Part shown: positions 56,464-64,000 of the stretch, piece by piece
How positions within the stretch are numbered: position 1 is the stretch's first letter
Layout of the letters: every line of letters starts with the position of its first letter
Source of the DNA: Microbacterium sp. BH-3-3-3
Lineage (GTDB): Bacteria > Actinomycetota > Actinomycetes > Actinomycetales > Microbacteriaceae
Direction of reading: 5' to 3'
DNA: 64,000 bases
NCBI RefSeq assembly: GCF_007679045.1
Contig: NZ_VEFS01000003.1
Location: 167,686 to 231,685 of the forward strand
Program-made: the position numbers and the translations under genes
Notes under the pieces: model-generated
Told to the model about the DNA's origin: nothing
Database searches by the model: none
Seen by the model: only the letters and a program-made list of their open reading frames with translations

Positions 56464-56919
56464 TCAGGCCTGCGGGCGGTCCTTGTCGGTCTGCTCGGCC
56501 TCGGTGTGCTGACGGGCGGCGCGCTGGTCGTCGCTGATCGAGGTGATGTCGTGGTCGGCGACGCCCGCGATGTATTCGGCCTCGGACTCCTCGGCCTCGA
56601 TGAACTCGTCTTCGGTGACGGCGCCCTGGGCGGCGTCGACGATGCGGAGCACGGCCTGGCTGTGCACCTTGATGACCACGCCGGGCGCGATCTCGACCAG
56701 CGCGGGCTTGTCGAGGTCTTCACCGTCGTACTCGACGATGGTGCCGTACAGGCCGCCCTGCAGCAGGACCTCGGCGCCGGCGACGGTCTCGCGGGCCTTC
56801 TTCTCCTGCTCGGCCTTCTGCTTCTGCATGCGGCGGCGCGAGCTCCAGAACATGAAGACCAGCAGGCCGATGAGCAGGATGATGAGGCCGTAATCGGAGA
56901 AGAACCGGGCGATATCCAT
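56464..56919 (-). CDS. yajC: Preprotein translocase subunit YajC
   Basis: Small subunit of the SecDF-YajC holo-translocon. The 151-residue protein has an N-terminal helix (ARFFSDYGLIILLIGLLVFMFW) and SSRRRMQKQ, then the GAEVLLQGGLYGTIVEYD block of YajC; the C-terminal 45 residues are acidic and extra. The ATG at 56919 follows GAAAGGTG by ten bases. Confidence 0.92.
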   Translation of the reverse strand: MDIARFFSDYGLIILLIGLLVFMFWSSRRRMQKQKAEQEKKARETVAGAEVLLQGGLYGTIVEYDGEDLDKPALVEIAPGVVIKVHSQAVLRIVDAAQGAVTEDEFIEAEESEAEYIAGVADHDITSISDDQRAARQHTEAEQTDKDRPQA

Positions 56920-56979
56920 CGAGGCGGTGCACCTTTCAAAGTCAGGCGCGCCGTGCGGCACTGCCTAGCGGGGGGTAGA

Positions 56980-57002
56980 GCGGGGGTCGGGGAATCCCCC
57001 GC
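56980..57002 (-). terminator. Hairpin terminator after ruvB
   Basis: GCGGGGG/CCCCCGC (7 bp) with a 9-nt loop, ten bases after the ruvB stop. It should separate the ruv operon from yajC. Confidence 0.6.
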
Positions 57003-57012
57003 CGAGTATAGG

Positions 57013-58059
57013 TCATGACCCCTGGCTGAACCGGAGCAGGCCGTCGGGGTGAGGGGCGCCCAGGTGGTCGTACGCCTCTGGGGTGGCGACGCGGCCGCGG
57101 GGGGTGCGGCCCATGAATCCGATGCGCACGAGGTAGGGCTCGACGACGGACTCGATCGTCTCGGGCTCTTCGCCGACGGCGACCGCGAGCGTGCTGAGTC
57201 CGACCGGTCCCCCGCGGAAGCGCCGCACGAGCGCGTCGAGCACGGCGCGGTCGAGGCGGTCGAGGCCGATGGAGTCGACGTCGTAGAGGTCGAGGGCGGC
57301 ACCGACCGTGCGCACGTCGGCGTCGCCGTGTTCGGCGCCCGCGGACGGCCCGTGCACCACGAGGTAGTCGCGCACGCGGCGCAGCAGGCGGTTCGCGATG
57401 CGGGGGGTGCCGCGCGAGCGGCGCGCGATCTCGGAGCGCGCGGTGCCCGGCAGCCCGACGTCGAGCATCGACGCCGAACGCGTGACGACCTGCTCGAGCT
57501 CTTCGGGCTCGTAGTACTCGAGGTGGGCGGTGAAGCCGAAGCGGTCGCGCAGCGGGTTCGGCAGCAGGCCCGATCGGGTGGTGGCGCCGACGAGGGTGAA
57601 GGGGGCGAGGTCGAGGGGGATGCTGGTGGCACCCGCACCCTTGCCGACCATGATGTCGATGCGGAAGTCCTCCATCGCGAGGTACAGCATCTCTTCGGCC
57701 GAGCGCGCCATGCGGTGGATCTCGTCGATGAAGAGCACTTCACCCGGCGTGAGGGAGGACAGCAGGGCCGCGAGGTCGCCCGCGTGCTGGATCGCCGGTC
57801 CGCTCGACAGGCGAAGGGGGCGGCCGCTCTCGTGCGCGACGATCATGGCGAGCGTGGTCTTGCCGAGCCCGGGAGGGCCCGACAGCAGGATGTGGTCGGG
57901 CGAGCGCTGCTGGATGCGTGCGGCGTCGAGCAGCAGTTGCAACTGACCGCGCACCTTCTGCTGGCCGACGAACTCGGCGAGCGAGGTGGGGCGCAGCGCC
58001 CCCTCGATCGCGAGCTCGACCTCGTCGTCGGGGGTGCCGGCGTCGCGGACGTCAGCCAC
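57013..58059 (-). CDS. ruvB: Holliday junction branch migration ATPase RuvB
   Basis: Hexameric AAA+ motor that drives branch migration with RuvA. The 348-residue protein has Walker [12 protein letters not shown], Walker B DEIHRM, sensor 1 in GATTRSG, and the winged-helix C-terminal domain ([14 protein letters not shown]). The start is GTG, overlapping ruvA by eight bases. Confidence 0.97.
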   Translation of the reverse strand: MADVRDAGTPDDEVELAIEGALRPTSLAEFVGQQKVRGQLQLLLDAARIQQRSPDHILLSGPPGLGKTTLAMIVAHESGRPLRLSSGPAIQHAGDLAALLSSLTPGEVLFIDEIHRMARSAEEMLYLAMEDFRIDIMVGKGAGATSIPLDLAPFTLVGATTRSGLLPNPLRDRFGFTAHLEYYEPEELEQVVTRSASMLDVGLPGTARSEIARRSRGTPRIANRLLRRVRDYLVVHGPSAGAEHGDADVRTVGAALDLYDVDSIGLDRLDRAVLDALVRRFRGGPVGLSTLAVAVGEEPETIESVVEPYLVRIGFMGRTPRGRVATPEAYDHLGAPHPDGLLRFSQGS

Positions 58060-58672
58060 TCACGCTCTCCTTGCGGGCGGGGCCGAGCAGCGCGAGCGTC
58101 AGTCGCAGCAGCGCCTGCACCGACGCGCGGTCGGCGTCGGAGGCGTTCTCGGCGACGGATGCCACGGCCTCGGCCGCCGTGCGTTCGGTCCACCCGAGGC
58201 CGATGAGCGCCTGCGTCACCTGCAGGGGCACCTGTCCGTGCGCCGACACGGCCGCGGGGGCGGTGGCGGGAATCACGGCGAGCTTGCCCGCGAGCTGCAC
58301 GACGATGAGCTTCGCGGTCTTGGGGCCGATGCCCGACACGCGGCGGAAGGGGGCGTCGTCGTCGTCGGCGACGGCCTGGGCGATCTGCGGAACGGTGAGC
58401 GACGACAGCACGCCGAGGGCCGACTTCGGTCCGACGCCGGTCACGCTGATCAGCTGCGTGAACACGGTCAGCTCTTCGCGGGTGTCGAAGCCGTAGAGCG
58501 ACAGGGCGTCTTCGCGCACGATGAGGTTCGTGTGCAGGTGCACGTCATCGCCGACGTGGACGGTGCGGGCGAGTTGCGAGGTGACGGCGACGGAGAAACC
58601 GACGCCGCCCACCACGATCACGAGCGAGTCGTCGGCGACGTGGGCCGCCGTCCCGTGCAGCGAAGAGATCAT
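58052..58672 (-). CDS. ruvA: Holliday junction binding protein RuvA
   Basis: Tetramer that binds four-way junctions and loads RuvB. The 206-residue protein has the N-terminal OB domain ([19 protein letters not shown]), two helix-hairpin-helix motifs ([16 protein letters not shown] and [14 protein letters not shown]), and a C-terminal RuvB-binding domain. A LexA-like box lies 21 bases before its ATG. Confidence 0.97.
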   Translation of the reverse strand: MISSLHGTAAHVADDSLVIVVGGVGFSVAVTSQLARTVHVGDDVHLHTNLIVREDALSLYGFDTREELTVFTQLISVTGVGPKSALGVLSSLTVPQIAQAVADDDDAPFRRVSGIGPKTAKLIVVQLAGKLAVIPATAPAAVSAHGQVPLQVTQALIGLGWTERTAAEAVASVAENASDADRASVQALLRLTLALLGPARKESVSG

Positions 58673-58681
58673 GCTCCGAGC

Positions 58682-59284
58682 CTACGCATCGGTTCGTACA
58701 TGTGTTCGAGCGACACGCGTCGGCGGTGTCCGTCGCTTCTCGGCGTCGCGCCAGGCGCGCTGCGCGGGGGTGAGCTCCGCGCCGCCGGGAGCTGCGGCTG
58801 CTCCCCCGCGCCACGCGTGGCAGAGCGCGATGGCCAGCGCGTCCGCGGCATCCGCCGGCTGGGGAAGAGAGTCGAGGCGCAGCACGCGCGCGACCATCGT
58901 CTGCACCTGCAGCTTGTCGGCCGAGCCGTAGCCGGTGATCGCGGCCTTGACCTCGCTGGGCGTGTGCGTGGCGGCGGTGAGACCGTGCTCGGCGGCGAGC
59001 AGCAGCGCGATGCCGCTGGCCTGGGCCGTGCCCATCACCGAATGGCGGTTGTTCTGTGCGAACACGCGCTCGACGGCGACGACGTGCGGCTGGTGGGCGA
59101 GAAGAACTTCGCGGATGCCGGCGGCGATGGCCGCGAGACGTTTCTCGATCGGATCGGTCGGTGCCGAACGCGCCACCCCGACGTGCACGAGGGTGGCCGT
59201 GCGGTTGGGAGCGACGTCGACGATGCCGATGCCGCAGCGCGTGAGGCCGGGGTCGATGCCGAGGACGCGCAGGGAAGATGCCAC
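58682..59284 (-). CDS. ruvC: Holliday junction endonuclease RuvC
   Basis: Resolves Holliday junctions. The 200-residue protein has the catalytic acidic residues in LGIDPGLTRCG, the Glu in VAVERVF, and DAADALAIALCH near the end of the core. The final 30 residues are Arg/Thr-rich; their coding sequence contains the SOS box used by ruvA. Start taken at the GTG at 59284 after GGGGG; a GTG three codons upstream is also possible. ruvC-ruvA-ruvB is the standard order. Confidence 0.94.
   Translation of the reverse strand: MASSLRVLGIDPGLTRCGIGIVDVAPNRTATLVHVGVARSAPTDPIEKRLAAIAAGIREVLLAHQPHVVAVERVFAQNNRHSVMGTAQASGIALLLAAEHGLTAATHTPSEVKAAITGYGSADKLQVQTMVARVLRLDSLPQPADAADALAIALCHAWRGGAAAAPGGAELTPAQRAWRDAEKRRTPPTRVARTHVRTDA
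58694..58709 (-). promoter_or_regulatory. LexA (SOS) box before ruvA, inside ruvC
   Basis: TCGTACATGTGTTCGA (plus strand) matches the actinobacterial SOS consensus TCGAAC-RNRT-GTTCGA with one mismatch. It lies 21 bases upstream of the ruvA ATG, within the 3' end of ruvC. Confidence 0.75.
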
Positions 59285-59332
59285 GACCCCCACGGTAGGC
59301 GCAGGGGTCGTGGTCGAGCTCAGGGCGCGCCC

Positions 59333-60091
59333 TTACTCGTCGTTCTCGAGCTCGGCCTGCACCTCGGGCGTCATGTCGAAGTTGGTGTAGACGTTCTGCA
59401 CGTCGTCACTGTCTTCGAGCGCGTCGATGAGGCGGAACACCTTGCGGGCCGTGTCGGCGTCGACCTCGACCTTGAGCGAGGGCACGAACTCGACGTCGGC
59501 GGAGTCGTACTCGATGCCGGCGTCCTGCAGAGCAGAACGCACCGACACGAGGTCGCTCGCCTCGGTGATGACGCCGAAGCCCTCGCCGTGCGGCTCGACC
59601 TCTTCGGCGCCGGCCTCGAGGACCGCGAGCATGACGTCGTCTTCGGTGGTGCCCTCGGAGGGAACCACGATGACGCCCTTGCGGCTGAAGTTGTAGGCGA
59701 CGCTGCCCGGGTCGGCGAGTGTTCCGCCGTTACGGCTGAGGGCGGTGCGCACCTCGGCCGCGGCGCGGTTCTTGTTGTCGGTCAGACATTCGATGAGGAA
59801 CGCGACGCCGTTCGGGCCGTAGCCCTCGTACATGATAGAGGCGTATTCAACAGCCTCGCCGCCGATGCCCGCACCTCGCTTGATCGCGCGGTCGATGTTG
59901 TCTTTGGGGACCGAGGTCTTCTTGGCCTTGAGCACGGCGTCGAAGAGGGTGGGGTTGCCCTGGAGGTCGGCTCCACCGAGCTTCGCCGCGACCTCGATGT
60001 TCTTGATGAGCTTGGCCCACGACTTGGCGCGACGGGAGTCGATGACCGCCTTCTTGTGCTTGGTCGTGGCCCATTTGGAGTGTCCGGACAT
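59333..60091 (-). CDS. yebC: YebC/PmpR-family translation/transcription factor
   Basis: Full-length 252-residue member with the start [37 protein letters not shown] and [14 protein letters not shown]. Family proteins act in transcription control in some species and in relief of ribosome stalling at proline stretches in others; the role here is not decided by the sequence. It sits directly upstream of ruvC. Confidence 0.95.
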   Translation of the reverse strand: MSGHSKWATTKHKKAVIDSRRAKSWAKLIKNIEVAAKLGGADLQGNPTLFDAVLKAKKTSVPKDNIDRAIKRGAGIGGEAVEYASIMYEGYGPNGVAFLIECLTDNKNRAAAEVRTALSRNGGTLADPGSVAYNFSRKGVIVVPSEGTTEDDVMLAVLEAGAEEVEPHGEGFGVITEASDLVSVRSALQDAGIEYDSADVEFVPSLKVEVDADTARKVFRLIDALEDSDDVQNVYTNFDMTPEVQAELENDE

Positions 60092-60101
60092 AGCTTCCAG
60101 T

Positions 60102-60722
60102 CTAGAGCGCGGGGGCGTGGATGCCGCGTCTGGCCGCGACGTGATCGAGGAAGCGGCGGTGGAAACGCGTCTCCCCCGTCGATTCGGGGTGAAACGCGGT
60201 CCCCAACAGGGCGCCCTGCTCGATCGCGACGACGCGTCCGTCGGCGAGGGTCGCCAGGGGCGCGGCATCCGGACCCCACTCCACCACCGCGGGCGCGCGG
60301 ATGAAGACCGCGTGCACCGGTGGATGGCCCAGGACGGGCACCTCGAGCTCGGTCTCGAACGACGCGGTCTGGCTGCCGAAGACGTTGCGCGCCACGCGCG
60401 CGTCGATGCCGCCGAACGTCTGCTGGCCGGTGATCGCCCCGTCGATGCGGTCGGCGAGCAGGATGAGCCCCGCGCAGGTGCCGTACATCGGCATGCCGTC
60501 GGCGATCGCGGCGCGGATCGGGTCGAACAGGCCGAAGGCGCGCGCGAGCTTGTCGATCACGCTCGACTCGCCGCCGGGGAGCACGAGGCCCTCCACGGCG
60601 GCGAGCTCCTCGGGTCGACGCACGGGCTGCGCGTCGGCGCCGAGCCCGCGCAGCACGGCGAGGTGCTCGCGCACGTCGCCTTGCAGCGCGAGCACTCCGA
60701 CGCGCGGGGTGTTACCAGCCAC
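60102..60722 (-). CDS. pdxT: Pyridoxal 5'-phosphate synthase, glutaminase subunit
   Basis: Releases ammonia from glutamine for PdxS. The 206-residue class I amidotransferase has [10 protein letters not shown], the oxyanion GGESS, the nucleophile Cys83 in [10 protein letters not shown], and the His-Glu pair in FHPESTGE. Its start overlaps the pdxS stop by 11 bases. Confidence 0.97.
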   Translation of the reverse strand: MAGNTPRVGVLALQGDVREHLAVLRGLGADAQPVRRPEELAAVEGLVLPGGESSVIDKLARAFGLFDPIRAAIADGMPMYGTCAGLILLADRIDGAITGQQTFGGIDARVARNVFGSQTASFETELEVPVLGHPPVHAVFIRAPAVVEWGPDAAPLATLADGRVVAIEQGALLGTAFHPESTGETRFHRRFLDHVAARRGIHAPAL

Positions 60723-61596
60723 GCTCGGCCAGGCGGTGCGGGGCGGGGAGGTCGGCGACGTTGATGCCCACCATCGCCTCGCCGAGTCCGCGCGACGCCT
60801 CGGCCACGATCTTGGGGTCGTCGTGGAAGGTCGTCGCCTTCACGATGGCCGCTGCGCGCTGGGCGGGGTTGCCCGACTTGAAGATGCCGGAGCCGACGAA
60901 CACGCCGTCGGCGCCGAGCTGCATCATCATCGCGGCGTCGGCCGGGGTGGCCACTCCCCCGGCGGTGAAGAGGACGACGGGCAGCTCGCCGGTCTCGGCG
61001 ATCTCGGCGACGAGGTCGTAGGGCGCCTGCAGCTCCTTGGCCGCGACGTAGAGCTCGTCCTTCGTCTTGGCGCGCAGGGCGTTGATCTCGCCGCGGATCG
61101 TGCGGATGTGCTTGGTCGCCTCCGAGACATCGCCCGTGCCGGCCTCACCCTTGGAGCGGATCATCGCCGCGCCCTCGGTGATGCGGCGCAGGGCCTCGCC
61201 GAGGTTGGTCGCCCCGCAGACGAAGGGGACGGTGAAGTTCCACTTGTCGATGTGGTTGACGTAGTCGGCGGGCGAGAGCACCTCGGACTCGTCGATGTAG
61301 TCGACGCCGAGCTCCTGCAGGATCTGCGCCTCGACGAAGTGACCGATGCGGGCCTTCGCCATGACGGGGATCGACACCGTGGCGATGATGTCGTCGATGA
61401 GGTCGGGGTCGCTCATGCGCGCGACGCCGCCCTGGGCGCGGATGTCGGCGGGCACGCGCTCGAGCGCCATGACGGCGACGGCGCCGGCGTCTTCGGCGAT
61501 GCGCGCCTGCTCGGCGGTGACGACGTCCATGATCACGCCGCCCTTGAGCATCTCGGCGAGACCGCGCTTGACGCGGGAGGTTCCGGTGTCGGTCAT
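60712..61596 (-). CDS. pdxS: Pyridoxal 5'-phosphate synthase, lyase subunit
   Basis: Builds PLP from ribose 5-phosphate, glyceraldehyde 3-phosphate and ammonia. The 294-residue TIM barrel carries the two reactive lysines, Lys81 (MAKARIGH) and Lys149 (SKGEAGTG), at the classical positions. The ATG at 61596 gives the conserved N-terminus. It is divergently transcribed from pdxR, whose operator lies between them. Confidence 0.98.
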   Translation of the reverse strand: MTDTGTSRVKRGLAEMLKGGVIMDVVTAEQARIAEDAGAVAVMALERVPADIRAQGGVARMSDPDLIDDIIATVSIPVMAKARIGHFVEAQILQELGVDYIDESEVLSPADYVNHIDKWNFTVPFVCGATNLGEALRRITEGAAMIRSKGEAGTGDVSEATKHIRTIRGEINALRAKTKDELYVAAKELQAPYDLVAEIAETGELPVVLFTAGGVATPADAAMMMQLGADGVFVGSGIFKSGNPAQRAAAIVKATTFHDDPKIVAEASRGLGEAMVGINVADLPAPHRLAERGW

Positions 61597-61652
61597 GTCC
61601 ACTCCGTTCCGCGCCGATGCGGCGCGTGGTTCCGCGCTTCGGGGCGCGATTC

Positions 61653-61688
61653 TTTGGCTTAGGCCAAACCGTAGCATGGCTCAGGACA
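61653..61688. promoter_or_regulatory. Probable PdxR operator
   Basis: A perfect inverted repeat TTTGGC-TTAG-GCCAAA (61653-61668) and a direct repeat of GGCTYAGGNCA (61656 and 61678, 22 bases apart, about two helical turns) lie between pdxS and pdxR. Confidence 0.65.
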
Positions 61689-61715
61689 TAGGCTGTTCGG
61701 GACTCAGGGGGGCTC

Positions 61716-63056
61716 ATGAGCATCGACATCACCGGCCGATCGGCATCCGAGATCGCCGCCGATCTGCGCACGCGCATCGAACGCGCAGAGCTGACCCCGG
61801 GGACCCTGCTGCCGTCGGTGCGCGCCGTCGCGGCCGACCTCGGCGTCAACCGCAACACCGTCGTCGCGGCGTACCGGCAGCTCGCGCAGGCGGGCCTCGT
61901 CGAAGCGCGCGGTCGCGGCGGCACACGCGTCGCCGATCGCGCCGCCGTCGCCCAGGAGGGCTACGCGCCCGACACCGTGCTGCGCGACGTGGGGTCGGGC
62001 AACCCCGACCCGGCGCTCATCCCCGATCCGACCGCGGCCCTCGCCCGGTCGGCGCGCCCCGTGCTGTACGGCGAGCCGGTGATCGACCCGGGCCTGGAGG
62101 AATGGGCGCGCGACTGGATGGCGGACGGACTCCCCCACGACGACCTGCGTCTGACCGTCACGAGCGGCGCGAGCGACGCCATCGAACGCCTCCTCGCCCA
62201 AGCGCTGCAGCGCGACGACGCGGTGGCCTTGGAAGACCCGTGCTTCCTCTCCGCCCTGCACACGGTGCGCACCGGGGGGTATCGGGCGGTGCCCGTGCCG
62301 GTGGATGCCGAGGGCATGACGGTCGACGGACTCCGCGCCGCGCTCGAGGCCGGCGTCCGCGCCGTCATCTGCACGCCCCGCGCCCACAATCCGACCGGCG
62401 CGAGTCTCACGGCGGATCGCGCGACGGCCTTGCGCGCCGTGCTCGCGGAGCACCCGTACGTTCTCGTCATCGAAGACGATCACTTCTCGCTGCTGTCCCG
62501 CGCTCCCCTGCACTCGGTCATCGGCGCCTCGCAGCGTCGCTGGGCGCGCATCCGCTCGATGTCGAAGTTCCTCGGACCCGACACGTGCCTCGCCGTCACG
62601 GCATCCGATCCCGACACCGCCGACGGTCTCGGGCAGCGCCTGACGCCCGGAACCACGTGGGTCAGCCACATCCTCCAGCGCCTCACCCTCGCCCTCGTGA
62701 CCGATCACGCGGTCCGCGAGGGCATCGAGAGCGCGGCCGTGCACTACGCCGCGCGCAACGCCGCGTTCTGCGCGCAGCTCACCGCACGCGGGTTGCCGGT
62801 CAGCCCGGGCGACGGCCTCAACCTCTGGGTGCCGCTGCCGGTGCCCGCGGCGGGAGTGCGCGAAGACCTCATGAGACGCGGATGGCTGGTGCGCGAGGGC
62901 GACCCCTTCTTCCTCGGCGACGGCGACCACGGCTCGTTCCTGCGCCTCACCGTGCACGACCTCGACGAGGCCTCGGCCACGACCCTCGCGGATGACCTGG
63001 CCGCCGCCGCGGGCGTGCTCCGCGGATCGGGACGAAGTGGGAGGATCGAGACATGA
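61716..63056 (+). CDS. pdxR: MocR/PdxR-type PLP-dependent regulator
   Basis: Activator or repressor of pyridoxal phosphate synthesis. The 446-residue protein has an N-terminal GntR winged helix (about 1-75: LLPSVRAVAADLGVNRNTVVAAYRQLA) and an aminotransferase-like domain with the PLP lysine in SMSKFLGPD and CTPRAHNPTGAS. It is divergent from pdxS. The pdxY start overlaps its stop by four bases. Confidence 0.92.
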   Translation: MSIDITGRSASEIAADLRTRIERAELTPGTLLPSVRAVAADLGVNRNTVVAAYRQLAQAGLVEARGRGGTRVADRAAVAQEGYAPDTVLRDVGSGNPDPALIPDPTAALARSARPVLYGEPVIDPGLEEWARDWMADGLPHDDLRLTVTSGASDAIERLLAQALQRDDAVALEDPCFLSALHTVRTGGYRAVPVPVDAEGMTVDGLRAALEAGVRAVICTPRAHNPTGASLTADRATALRAVLAEHPYVLVIEDDHFSLLSRAPLHSVIGASQRRWARIRSMSKFLGPDTCLAVTASDPDTADGLGQRLTPGTTWVSHILQRLTLALVTDHAVREGIESAAVHYAARNAAFCAQLTARGLPVSPGDGLNLWVPLPVPAAGVREDLMRRGWLVREGDPFFLGDGDHGSFLRLTVHDLDEASATTLADDLAAAAGVLRGSGRSGRIET

Positions 63057-63904
63057 AGGTCCTCTCGATCCAGTCCGCCGTCGCGTACGGGCACGTCGGA
63101 AACTCCGCCGCCGTCTTCCCCCTGCAGCGCATCGGCGTCGAGGTGCTGCCGGTGTACACGGTGAACTTCTCGAACCACACCGGCTACGGAGCATGGCGCG
63201 GGCCGCTCATCGCGCCCGACGACGTCGCGGCCGTGATCCAGGGCATCGAAGAGCGCGGCGTTTTCCCCGAGATCGACGTGGTCCTCTCGGGCTACCAGGG
63301 CGGCGAGGGCATCGCCGACGTCATCATCGACGCCGTCGCGCGGGTGAAGAAGGCGAATCCGGATGCCGTGTACGCCTGCGACCCGGTCATGGGCAACGCC
63401 AAATCGGGATGCTTCGTGGCGCCTGCGATCCCGGTGCTGCTGCGCGAGCGCGTCGTCCCGGTCGCCGACATCCTGACCCCGAACCAGTTCGAGCTCGGCT
63501 TCCTCACCGACACCGAGCCCGGAAGCATCGACTCGACCCTCGAGTCGGCCGACATGCTGCGCGCCCGCGGCCCGCGCACGGTGCTCGTCACGAGCGTCGA
63601 GCGCCCCGACCGCGAGCCCGACACGATCGAGATGATGGTCGTCGACGACGCCGGGGCCTGGATCGTGCAGACCCCGCTGATTCCGATGAAGGCGAACGGC
63701 TCGGGAGACGTCACCGCGGCCCTGTTCACCGCGCACTACCGCCGCACCGGCGACGCCGCCGACGCACTCGCCCGCACGGCCTCGAGCGTGTTCGACCTGC
63801 TGTCGAACACCTACGAGTCGGGGTCGCGCGAACTGCGTCTCATCGAGTCGCAGGAGGCCTACGCCCACCCGCGCCTGCAGTTCGGCGTGCGCCAGGTGCG
63901 CTGA
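63053..63904 (+). CDS. pdxY: Pyridoxal kinase
   Basis: Phosphorylates pyridoxal in the B6 salvage route. The 283-residue ribokinase-fold protein starts MKVLSIQSAVAYGHVGNSAA, has YACDPVMGNAKSG and LTPNQFELGFL, and the catalytic ANGSGD loop. Coupled to pdxR by a four-base overlap, so de novo and salvage routes are under the same regulator. Confidence 0.94.
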   Translation: MKVLSIQSAVAYGHVGNSAAVFPLQRIGVEVLPVYTVNFSNHTGYGAWRGPLIAPDDVAAVIQGIEERGVFPEIDVVLSGYQGGEGIADVIIDAVARVKKANPDAVYACDPVMGNAKSGCFVAPAIPVLLRERVVPVADILTPNQFELGFLTDTEPGSIDSTLESADMLRARGPRTVLVTSVERPDREPDTIEMMVVDDAGAWIVQTPLIPMKANGSGDVTAALFTAHYRRTGDAADALARTASSVFDLLSNTYESGSRELRLIESQEAYAHPRLQFGVRQVR

Positions 63905-63927
63905 GCAGGGCCCCTGAGCGCAACCCA

Positions 63928-64000
63928 GGTCCCTGAGCCTGTCGAAGGGACCGGGAGCTCGCTGAGGTCTCGTGGGTCCGGTGGCTTCGACAGGCTCAGC
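63928..64000. repeat. Inverted pair of the CTGAGCCTGTCGAAG repeat after pdxY
   Basis: Plus orientation GGTCCCT-core-AGGGACC at 63928-63952, and the reverse orientation GGTGGCTTCGACAGGCTCAGC at 63980-64000, cut by the window end. The pair can form a larger hairpin just after pdxY. Confidence 0.9.

Overview
The window is about 64 kb of very GC-rich, gene-dense DNA from an actinobacterium. Gene order (alaS-ruvX-mltG-aroE-aroC-aroK-aroB ... aroQ-efp-nusB ... pyrR-pyrB-pyrC-carA-carB-pyrF-gmk-rpoZ-metK-priA-fmt-rsmB-rpe-his), the helicase-dead PriA, the mIHF-type domain on Gmk and a NamH-like muramic acid hydroxylase all point to Actinobacteria. I infer Microbacteriaceae, most likely Microbacterium or a close relative. 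There are no rRNA or tRNA genes, no insertion sequences, no prophage and no CRISPR array that I can see.

Layout. Positions 1-2433 hold the end of a histidine block (hisE, hisG, hisF, hisI) running into a Trp-operon membrane protein. Positions 2530-10398 hold rpe, rsmB, fmt, priA, metK, rpoZ and gmk. Positions 10391-19074 are a tightly overlapping pyrimidine operon (pyrR, pyrB, pyrC, a PH-like membrane protein, carA, carB, pyrF). Positions 19206-28300 look accessory: a LexA-box DUF222/HNH gene, a GNAT acetyltransferase, a VOC protein, the NamH-like protein, a tautomerase, a DUF2207-like gene broken by one in-frame TGA, and a large SNF2 helicase. Positions 28623-30128 are nusB, efp and aroQ. 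Positions 30142-36442 are a shikimate/quinate catabolic island (bifunctional dehydroshikimate dehydratase, TetR regulator, NAD-type shikimate/quinate dehydrogenase, MHS transporter, plus a GNAT protein) lying between aroQ and aroB of the biosynthetic operon. Positions 36477-45288 are aroB, aroK, aroC, aroE, mltG, ruvX and alaS. Then come a small membrane protein, rpsD, rarA, a DUF349 protein, an AbiEi-like protein, relA/spoT, secF-secD-yajC, ruvB-ruvA-ruvC, yebC, and a vitamin B6 cluster (pdxT, pdxS, pdxR, pdxY).

Four signals are not explained by the genes. (1) The heptamer GGATGCC/GGCATCC recurs about every 800 bases on both strands, mostly inside genes, using the codon pairs GCA-TCC and GAT-GCC. 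(2) An 11-copy, 78-bp-period array of inverted repeats (core CTGAGCCTGTCGAAG) separates the TetR gene from the catabolic dehydrogenase; the same core is inserted in the 3' end of carA and closes the window. (3) Three intergenic hairpins of unrelated sequence share one architecture: two perfect stems separated by a symmetric 6 x 6 internal loop, total 65-69 nt. (4) Two copies of GTACCRGTTAGTAC flank the catabolic transcription units and are the probable TetR operators, so one regulator would control shikimate uptake, oxidation and dehydration from inside the aromatic biosynthesis operon.
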